Assembly: GCA_013396755.1 (NCBI GenBank)
Contig: VWZF01001858.1
Location: 80,514-144,513, forward strand
Direction: 5' to 3'
Source: Sclerurus mexicanus
Taxonomy: Eukaryota; Chordata; Aves; Passeriformes; Furnariidae
DNA: 64,000 nucleotides
The translations under genes were made by a program, and so were the position numbers. Positions 1 through 5,861 of the stretch are shown here, piece after piece (within the stretch, counting starts at the first letter, position 1; the number at the start of each line of letters is the position of its first letter). The notes under the pieces were generated by a model. It saw only the letters and a program-made list of their open reading frames with translations, was not told the DNA's origin and did not search any database.

Positions 1-58
1 CATCCCCATCTCCATCCCTCATCCCCATCCCCATTCCCATTCCCATCCCCATCCCGGT
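1..58. repeat. CATCCC-type simple repeat
   Basis: Imperfect tandem CCATCC / CCATTCC units run from the window edge to about 58. It lies just past the CSF3R poly(A) signal and is probably longer outside the window. Confidence 0.85.
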
Positions 59-79
59 CCCACAGAAGCACACGCGTTA

Positions 80-203
80 TTCTCAGCACGTCCCCGTTTA
101 TTCCGGAGGGGTCACACAGCGCGGGTCAGAGCGGGGCAGCTACACCGTGTCCCACGGGAGCCCCGGGGGCGCGGGTGGAACAAACCCCGCGGGCAGACCC
201 CGC
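80..203 (-). CDS. CSF3R: Probable 3' end of CSF3R last exon and 3' UTR
   Basis: Downstream of the N at 204, one frame reads RGLPAGFVPPAPPGLPWDTV and stops at 142-140. A poly(A) signal follows 38 bases later. A proline-rich C-terminus is possible, but I cannot match it to a known CSF3R tail, and the other two frames are also open because the stretch is GC-rich. No acceptor site can be assigned. The box 2, box 3 and tyrosine-bearing parts expected in this exon are absent from the visible sequence. The low-coordinate end (about 80) is an estimate of the cleavage site. Confidence 0.35.
97..102 (-). terminator. CSF3R: Poly(A) signal AATAAA for CSF3R
   Basis: AATAAA on the minus strand, just downstream of the last CSF3R open frame. 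Cleavage would be expected some 10-30 bases further, at about 70-90. A CATCCC-type simple repeat begins immediately beyond this. Confidence 0.6.
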
Positions 204-3200
204 NCTTCCCTGGTGCCACCTGCCCCCAGTGCCACCTGTCCCTGGTGCCACCTGCCACGGTGTTCACCTTCCCCAGTGCCACCTGCCCCCGGTGCCACTT
301 GCCCCCGGTGCCACCTGCCCCCAGTGCTACCTGTCCCTGCTGCCACCTGCCCCTGGTGCCACCTGCTCTGGTGCCACCTTCTCCAGTGCCACCTGCCCCC
401 AGTGCCACTTGCCCCCAGTGCCACCTGGCCCCAGTGCCCGTCACCATGGCCCCGGTGGGCAGCGGGGCCAGGGGGAGCAGCAGCCCCGGTCTCACCTGTG
501 GCAGTGCTGCTGGCACCCACTTGCCCAGGCTGCTGTTGGCGGGGTCGGGGACGCTGGGCCAGAGCTGCTCCTTCATCCTGGGGACCAGGAGATGAGGGTG
601 CTCAGCAAGGACGGGCTCGGGGCTGAAGTGGCTCCCACCAAGCTCATGGTGGGATGTCACTGCTCCCTGAGACCACCCAGTCCCAGCGGCAGCCACCTCG
701 TCCAGGGGCACTGGGACAGGGCTCCTGGTACTCACCGCTCATTCTTCTGGAAGCAGATGAGCAAGAGTATGAGCAGGAGGAACACCAGCCCCAGGGTCAG
801 GAACAGGAACTGGATCTCGGTGTCATCTGGGAAGTGGGACAGGGCCACAGGGAACCGAGGTGGGCACTGTCAGCTGTACTGTGCCAGGACTCAGGGTCTG
901 GGGGTCCCCTCACATCCCACCCCCCCAGGTGGCTGCCTGCCTCACCGAGCGCTGTGGTCACCAGGGTCAGGCTGGTGCCATTGGTGCCACCAGCCACCGT
1001 GGATGCCATGATGTGCACCTTGTACAGGGTCGAGGGCTTCAGCCCCTGGATGACAAAGGAGCTGAGAGATGGATTCACGGTGGCACCTGGGGACACACGG
1101 GGCTGTTGGTGTGGTGGAATCCCCTTCCCTGCACAGCCCCTCGGGTCTCTGCTGGCTGGGGGTCCTGTGAGGGACCCACAGACCCCCCCCGACCCTCTCT
1201 GAGGAGGACACAGGGTCTGCTGACATCCACACCCAGCACGTTGAGGAGGGATGGAGGGCGGGCTCAGTGGTGCTGCAGGCAGGACTCACTGGCCATATCA
1301 GCAATGCTGTTGCCCCAGAAGATGGTGTAGCTGGTGATGAAGCCATTCTGCATCTCCACTGGCAGCGGCTCCCAGCACAGCTCGGCCTCGGACTTGCTGA
1401 TTCTCCTCAGGTGGAGCTTCGGGGCATGGGACGGTGCTGAAAGGAGCAGGACAAGGGACCGGGAGCTGAGCAAGAGCCACAGCCGCGGGTGGGAACTGGT
1501 GTGGCCATCAGGCCCTGCCCACACCTCGAGGCAGAAGAGAACACCTCAGAGACCAGTCAAATCCAGCCCCATAGGCTGATCTCTTTGGCACTGCCCCTGA
1601 ACTGGGGGTGCGTGGGGAAGCACACCCGCAAAGGGATCCAAAAGGGTCCCTCCTTGAAGAAGAGCAAAGGCTTGGTGGTGGGGGGCCCTGGGGGCAGCTC
1701 CTGGGGGCACACATACCCTTCTGCTGGGAGTAGGCTGTGGTGTGGATGGGCATCCCAACGGCATCCTTGTAGAGGGGGTACAGCGAGATGTTGTACCGCT
1801 GGAAAGGCTCAATGCCATCTGCAACAGAAAGCAGAGGGGCCAGGCATTTGGGGCACTGGATGCCCAGACCCCTGGCTGTACCACCCCCGCCCCACAGCGC
1901 CAGCCCACCTTGCCCTGGGAGTGGATCCAGATGAAGGAGGGAGGGTGTGGAGTGGGTTCAGGGCAGGGTTTGGGGTGCCATCCCCCTGGGACAGCCAACC
2001 AGGAGGGCAGGGACCACTTTGCAGGGCAGGGACCTCCTGCTTACACTGGATGAGAGCTGTGGTGGCTGCCCCGTCACGCTCCATCTGCCAGCAGGCGCTG
2101 CAGTGTCCGGGCTCTGATGTCACCAGCTGCCACTCCAGGACATAGGCGGCCACTGGGGCCAGCGGTGCCTCCCAGTGCACCCTTAGGCTGCTGTTGTCCC
2201 TGGGCACAGCCCGGAGCCCAGCCAAGGGCTGACCTGCATGGGACAAGCATCTGGGATGATGGGAGATGGGAGCATTCTCTATCACCCCCTGTGCCCCCCA
2301 TCCCGGAGCTTGCCTTGCTCCTTGCCCTGGTTGTGCATCCCATGGCAGCCTGTTCAGGGGGAGCAGAGCCCTACAGGGCACATGGAGGTTTCAGGCACTG
2401 CCCTTACCTTTCCTCTCCAGGAGAACAACCTCAGTTGCTGCTGACTCGCCAGCGGCATTGTAGACTGAGACATAGACCCTCCGGGTCCCCATGGGCACCG
2501 AGAAGTTGCACTGGGTGTGGGTGGTGTTGCAGACAGTCGGGGGGTCCCTGCCCCTCCTCCTGGGGCTCAGGGTGATGTGGTACCCCAGCACTCTCCCATT
2601 GGCCTCATACCGTTGTGGGGCCTGGGTGCAGGCAGGGGGATGTTGGTCCCTGCAGGGATCTTGGTCTCTGGGGCGATGCCCCAGCAGCCCCCATTCTCCC
2701 TGCCCGCCCCTCCTCACCTTCCAGCGCAGTTCCACCTCCAACTGCCCCCCTGCCCTGGCTGGTTGAGCCCCCCACCATGTGTCCAGCTTTCCTGTGGGGG
2801 CTGCAAAAGGAGGAAGGTGGGAGGAGCTGAGAGGGGCCAGCGTGGCCGTGCCCCCAGTGCTGTGCCGCCTGCCCAGGCAGAGGGGACCCGTGGGTGACTC
2901 TACACCCACCTTTCTCGTGGGTGGTGTAGTTCCTGCCTGGGCTCCACTCACTCCAGTAGGCTGATGCTGAGCTCCGCCGGCACCGCATCTGGAAGTGGTA
3001 TTGTGTGCCGAAGAGGAAGCCACAGCGCTGCGCGGTGCCGGCCCGGCCGACAATACCGGTGACCTGGAGGCAGCCAGAACGAGGGCTGTGCTGGCTCCTG
3101 CCTCAAGCAGGGGCTGGCCCTGGTGTGGGTGCAAGGGGGCACCTTGCCGTCCTCCTCCCACATGGGCACCCTGCTACTCCCACTGCTCGGAGCAGAGGGA

Positions 3201-5201
3201 GGGTCCCAGCTCCTGCCCGCTCCAAGCACCCCAGCAGCACTCACCAGGGACCAGGCAGGGTCCTCAGGTGCCCGGTAGCGCAGCTCACACTGCAGCTCCA
3301 TGTGCTCCGTGCCCTGCGCCGCATCCCAGGCCAGGGCGACACAGTCGGTCTGGAAGGGGATGGACTGGATGCTTTGCAGGGTCGGGGGGTCCAGCTTGGC
3401 TGAAGGAAGAGCAGGCAAGAGCTGGAGAGGTGCCGTAGTGGGCACTGCCCAGGACCATGGCTTCACATGTACCTCTTGTTAATGCCAGGAGCTGCAGCCA
3501 GTGTGCTGCAGCAAGAAACGGTGAGAAACCACCACAAAACATTTAGGAAAATGGCTTGTGGCTGGGGACAGAAGCTGGTAGGTGCCCCTGCCTGGGATGG
3601 CGTGATGCTTGGGAACGCAGCTCTGGCACTAGCACTGTTCTGCATTAATGCCCACATAGGGAAAACAGATTCTGTGGGGCCTTGTTGTCTGAAATGCCCC
3701 ATGTATGGGTCTGCCTAGGGGTGAGAGTGTGGCACAACCATTGCGGGGCTCAGTTCGTTCCTGGGTAGCCCTTCCCTGAGCCTGGAGCAGGGAGGATAAG
3801 CTGCTCCATCTGGGAAGGCTCCTTTTATAAATAGTTTATAGGCACTGGATCCATTATTAATAGACCTCCTGAATAAATGGGTAATCAATTGCTGGAGGAG
3901 CTGTGGAGTGCAGCAGGTCAACTGGCAGCTCATAACCCACTGCACACGCTGCTCGTGTAACGCAGCTCTGGCACTGATTCATCCCGGCAGGACATTCATC
4001 AAGGAACCCGCCTGTAAAATGTGACCTAAAAGCCCGAGGAGCTTTAATGGCCCTTTAACACCCCTGTCACCGCTGACAAGCTTCCCTGGCCCCTGACCTC
4101 TGTGTTGTCACTCACCAACGTCCATGGGGTCGATGTAGAGATGCTCTGACTCAGCCGTGCCCAGGGCGTTGGTGACAGACACCCAGATCTCCATTTCCCG
4201 GTACAGCTGGAGCAGCCGGCGTGGCACTGTGCAGTGGCTGTGCCCACCTTGTGGGGTGCATCCTGTCACCGCCTGGGCTCTGCTCCTGTGGCAGCCAGAG
4301 GAGTGGGCTCGGGGTCCCTCTGGCAGAGGACGAGGCTTGGCATGGGTTCAGCAGGGGGAACCCATGGCCCCAAGGCTTACCCGGCACACTTCAGTGTGAC
4401 ACTGGTGGGGAGGTGGCTGTCGGCTCCAGGCTTCCACTGGCATGTCAGCCCGTAGTCACCAAGGTTCAGGACACAGCTGAGGTTGAGAGGCTTTGCAGGA
4501 GGGTCTGGGGGAGAGCGGTCAGGGAAGAGCCTGGGTGAGTGCCCATCCTGGGCGGGGAGGAGGATGACTCGTGGCAGCAGCACTTACAGCCTGCCCTGAT
4601 CTCGGCCATGCCCACGCGCTGCTTGGTCCCGTTCCACTCCACGCAGCACCACAGCCTGGCCTGTGTGCGGTTGAGCCGGGGCAGGGTGAGGTTGGACACC
4701 TCTGTGCCCCCCGGCCCCCTGCGCTGGCTCCCAGCCACGGGCTTGTTGTCCAGCATCCAGCTGATCCGGACCTTCCCCCGCTCCAAGCCATGGCAGAGTT
4801 CACTCTGGATGGTGCAGGTTGCAGTGACGGCCGAGCCCAGGGGCACAACGGGTGAGCCCACAGCCACTGAGGCACAGCCAAGTGTCCCTGCAGGCAGGAA
4901 AAGTGTGTCACATCCTGGGCACGGCTGTGACAAAGCCATCTCAGCTCCTTGGCACCGAGGCAGGACAGAGGGCTGAGTTTCTTCCCTTAGATGGGCCCCC
5001 CCAGCCCTGGAGAGGAAGAGCTTGCGTTGGGCAAGATGCTGGCACATGCCAGGCCCCATCCTGCCCGTGCCCGTGCTGGGGACAGCGTGGGGCACACTCT
5101 GTGGGGACAGCACAGGATGGGCCCCACTCACCACCGGGGCACAGGAGCAGGAGCAGGGAGAGCTGGAGCAGGAAGGGTGTCCCAGCACCGCGCCTGGCCA
5201 T
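140..5201 (-). CDS. CSF3R: Granulocyte colony-stimulating factor receptor (CSF3R), 14 phased coding exons plus uncertain last exon
   Basis: Single-pass type I cytokine receptor that binds G-CSF on myeloid cells and signals through JAK/STAT. Coding exons, in transcript order: 5201-5132, 4887-4588, 4504-4381, 4285-4116, 3399-3245, 3063-2910, 2800-2718, 2621-2408, 2233-2045, 1818-1717, 1436-1290, 1086-946, 826-736, 577-496. All introns are GT-AG and all phases join, giving 674 residues. The layout is signal peptide (about 1-24), Ig-like domain (about 24-123), cytokine-receptor homology module (about 124-324) with WSEWS at 310-314, three fibronectin III domains (about 325-616), membrane helix (about 621-642) and box 1 (WPSVPDP at 653-659). 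Identity rests on the family-specific segments NLSC, NALGT, IDPMDV, LDTWW, APSHAP and WPSVPDP, which I know from mammalian CSF3R. Introns are short (83-716 bases). The C-terminal exon is unclear: an N lies at 204, and only about 20 codons before a stop at 140-142 can be read. Confidence 0.93.
204..204. other. Undetermined base (N), possible collapsed assembly gap
   Basis: This is the only N I noticed in the window. It falls between the CSF3R minisatellite and the apparent last exon, exactly where coding sequence seems to be missing. That suggests a join across an unresolved repeat rather than a simple uncertain call. Confidence 0.6.
205..440. repeat. GC-rich minisatellite in last CSF3R intron
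   Basis: About 15 imperfect units of roughly 15 bases, often paired as 30. The plus strand reads as variants of CCCCCAGTGCCACCTG. On the gene strand the units are G-rich (GGTGGCACTGGGGGCA-like), so the pre-mRNA could form G-quadruplexes. Because the unit length is a multiple of three, frames stay open and translate as GQVALGAGGT / RWHWGQVALG-type repeats. The array runs directly into the N at 204. Confidence 0.88.
496..577 (-). CDS. CSF3R: CSF3R exon: box 1, start of cytoplasmic tail
   Basis: Acceptor at 579-578, donor gtgaga at 495-490; phase 2 in, phase 0 out. It encodes MKEQLWPSVPDPANSSLG and a short end, KWVPAALPQ. WPSVPDP is the box 1 JAK-binding motif and is almost identical to human. 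The donor lies where human CSF3R has its last intron, so the rest of the tail should come from one further exon. Confidence 0.93.
736..826 (-). CDS. CSF3R: CSF3R exon: transmembrane helix
   Basis: Acceptor at 828-827, donor gtgagt at 735-730; phase 1 in, phase 2 out. It encodes residues 617-646: a short acidic juxtamembrane stretch (DDTE), about 22 hydrophobic residues rich in leucine, then a basic/polar stop-transfer stretch (QKNER). It is a single-pass helix that leaves the tail in the cytoplasm. Confidence 0.93.
946..1086 (-). CDS. CSF3R: CSF3R exon: fifth fibronectin-like domain, second part
   Basis: Acceptor at 1088-1087, donor gtgagg at 945-940; phase 1 at both ends. It encodes FVIQGLKPSTLYKVHIMAS and AGGTNGTSLTLVT, which align with the human LEPASLYHIHLMAAS and AGATNST segments. 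One sequon (NGT) is conserved in position. Confidence 0.93.
1290..1436 (-). CDS. CSF3R: CSF3R exon: fifth fibronectin-like domain, first part
   Basis: Acceptor at 1438-1437, donor gtgagt at 1289-1284; phase 1 at both ends. It opens with APSHAPKLHLRRI, nearly the same as human, and continues with CWEPLPVEMQNGFITSYTIFW. This fixes strand, frame and identity of the gene. Confidence 0.94.
1717..1818 (-). CDS. CSF3R: CSF3R exon: fourth fibronectin-like domain, second part
   Basis: Acceptor at 1820-1819 after a clear pyrimidine tract, donor gtatgt at 1716-1711; phase 1 at both ends. It encodes IEPFQRYNISLYPLYKDAVG and TTAYSQQK, the counterpart of the human segment with PFQLYEIIVTPLYQD and AYSQE. 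It contains one sequon, NIS. Confidence 0.92.
2045..2233 (-). CDS. CSF3R: CSF3R exon: fourth fibronectin-like domain, first part
   Basis: Acceptor at 2235-2234, donor gtaagc at 2044-2039; phase 1 at both ends. It encodes the VHWEAP strand and YVLEWQL, corresponding to human VGWEPP and YVIEWGL, and then the WQMERDGAATT segment, corresponding to human WRMEQNGRATG. Confidence 0.92.
2408..2621 (-). CDS. CSF3R: CSF3R exon: remainder of third fibronectin-like domain
   Basis: Acceptor at 2623-2622, donor gtaagg at 2407-2402; phase 0 in, phase 1 out. It encodes 71 residues with GYHITLSP, VCNTTHTQCNFSVP and YVSVYNAAGES. This aligns with the human segment containing LCNTTELSCTF and VAYNSAGTS. Two N-glycosylation sequons (NTT, NFS) are present. 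Confidence 0.93.
2718..2800 (-). CDS. CSF3R: CSF3R exon: start of third fibronectin-like domain
   Basis: Acceptor at 2802-2801, donor gtgagg at 2717-2712; phase 1 in, phase 0 out. This is the smallest internal coding exon except the box 1 exon. It encodes APTGKLDTWW and ends in LRWK. The LDTWW motif matches mammalian CSF3R, which decides between this acceptor and a second AG 9 bases further in. Confidence 0.88.
2910..3063 (-). CDS. CSF3R: CSF3R exon carrying the WSEWS box
   Basis: Acceptor at 3065-3064, donor gtgggt at 2909-2904; phase 0 in, phase 1 out. It encodes the F-G strands with FQMRCRR and the class I cytokine-receptor signature WSEWS (residues 310-314; human has WSDWS), followed by a glycosylation sequon NYT. 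WSxWS stabilises the fold of this module. Confidence 0.94.
3245..3399 (-). CDS. CSF3R: CSF3R exon: start of second cytokine-receptor domain
   Basis: Acceptor at 3401-3400 after a pyrimidine tract, donor gtgagt at 3244-3239; phase 1 in, phase 0 out. It encodes AKLDPPTLQSIQSI followed by the ELRYRAPEDPAWSL strand, the typical opening of the membrane-proximal half of the cytokine-receptor module. Confidence 0.9.
3400..4115 (-). other. Longest CSF3R intron, with an AT-rich island
   Basis: This 716-base intron separates the two halves of the cytokine-receptor module. Around 3,815-3,900 it contains an AT-rich patch (TTTATAAATAGTTTATA, TATTAATAG, GGTAATCAATT) that stands out in an otherwise GC-rich gene. 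No open frame or known repeat is visible. It could be an intronic regulatory element. Confidence 0.4.
4116..4285 (-). CDS. CSF3R: CSF3R exon: second half of N-terminal cytokine-receptor domain
   Basis: Acceptor at 4287-4286, donor gtgagt at 4115-4110; phase 2 in, phase 1 out. It encodes two further cysteines (TGCTP, HCTVPRR), the MEIWVSVTNALGT strand and the linker IDPMDV. NALGT and DPMDV match the human receptor, which fixes the frame. The gene's longest intron (3400-4115) follows. Confidence 0.92.
4381..4504 (-). CDS. CSF3R: CSF3R exon: first half of N-terminal cytokine-receptor domain
   Basis: Acceptor at 4506-4505, donor gtaagc at 4380-4375; phase 1 in, phase 2 out. The exon starts with the YPPAKPLNLSC segment and holds the paired cysteines (NLSCVLN and LTCQWKPG) that open the cytokine-receptor homology module. 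This is very close to the equivalent mammalian CSF3R segment. Confidence 0.93.
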
Positions 5202-5224
5202 GGTCCTCTCCGTGGCTTTGGCAT
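4466..5224 (-). other. Out-of-frame ORF overlapping the CSF3R start (uORF)
   Basis: An ATG at 5224-5222 lies 23 bases before the CSF3R ATG, in another frame, with G at -3. Following the spliced exons, it runs 31 codons in the first coding exon, 100 codons through the whole Ig exon, and 12 codons into the next exon, with the stop TGA at 4468-4466. That is 143 codons. The encoded protein is rich in S, P, G and W and shows no domain I recognise. Long secondary frames are common in GC-rich exons, so its coding status is unproven; translational damping of CSF3R is the more likely effect. Confidence 0.4.
4588..4887 (-). CDS. CSF3R: CSF3R exon: Ig-like domain
   Basis: The exon has 300 bases, with the acceptor at 4889-4888 and the donor gtaagt at 4587-4582, phase 1 at both ends. 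It encodes residues 24-123, the N-terminal Ig-like domain found in gp130, G-CSF and leptin receptors. Visible marks are the cysteines in GTLGCAS, ATCTIQ and LWCCVEW, the ISWMLD strand, and the N-glycosylation sequons NLT, NRT and NGT. A phase 1-1 exon fits a domain that can be gained as a unit. Confidence 0.92.
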
Positions 5225-5227
5225 CAC
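5132..5227 (-). CDS. CSF3R: CSF3R exon with start codon and signal peptide
   Basis: The acceptor AG is at 5229-5228, followed by 26 bases of 5' UTR and the ATG at 5201-5199. The start has a strong context, with A at -3 and G at +4. The 70 coding bases encode 23 residues: a short basic start (MARR), a leucine-rich core and a cleavage-like CPGG end, so this is a signal peptide. The donor gtgagt is at 5131-5126 and the exon ends in phase 1. The acceptor before the ATG means at least one non-coding exon lies upstream, as in human CSF3R. An out-of-frame ATG sits in this UTR at 5224-5222. Confidence 0.9.
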
Positions 5228-5861
5228 CTGGAATGGAGAGAGCGGCTTGCCCCGGGGGTCGGCAAGGGCTGGGGACGAGGCGGGCTGCAGGAGCCGGGCT
5301 CCATCGTCACCGGCGCTTTCCCGGAGCAGAATGTCCTTTTGCTGTCAGCGCCAGCCTCTGCCGCTGCCCTCCCGACACCTCCGCCCCCGGCTCTGCCGCA
5401 GGCGCTGCCGTGGGAAGCGCGGCGGAGGCGCCGGGACGGGGGTCCCTCCGCACGGTCGGCACCGTCCCGGCCCCGCACACCCCATCCCGGGCACAGCCCA
5501 CGCCCGGCCGCAGGCACGGGCTGATTTTATCTCCTCTATCTCCGGCCGCTGCCGGGCAGAGATTTGCGGTTTGAGGGCGGGCGAGCGCTGGGGCGGCGGA
5601 GGGCGATAAGCTGGGAGAGGGAAGCAAATGACCGACGGCAGCACCGCGGGGCTGGCCAGAGCTGCAGGGTCCTGCCCACGCCCCCACAGCTGTCCCCGAC
5701 ACCTGCACCTCCTTCCTGGTGCTGGGAATGGCCCTGGGAGCGGGGGCTGTCTCTGTCCCTGCCCGGCTGCTGGCTCCTCCTCTGCCCCGGCCGGGTCCCA
5801 GCAGTGTCCCAGGAGGGGCTGCTCATGATGCAGCCAGGTCTTGGTGCCCACAGCTGCTCAC
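5228..5861 (-). promoter_or_regulatory. CpG-rich region upstream of CSF3R, candidate promoter/leader
   Basis: This GC- and CpG-dense stretch begins just upstream of the exon with the start codon. It holds a RUNX-type site TGCGGTT at 5565-5571, a GATA site (TTATCT on plus) at 5527-5532 and a second GATAA at about 5605. These are motif types expected in myeloid promoters. No good splice donor for a leader exon was found between 5,228 and 5,525. A good one (CAGAGG then gtgagc) lies at 5861-5856, so the first exon may lie above 5,861 and this stretch may be partly intron. The exact start site cannot be read. Confidence 0.35.

Noticed and set aside
112..735. Single 207-codon frame as an independent gene
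   Set aside because: It is the CSF3R box 1 exon read through its last intron and minisatellite. The donor at 495 and the match to the human exon boundary argue for splicing.
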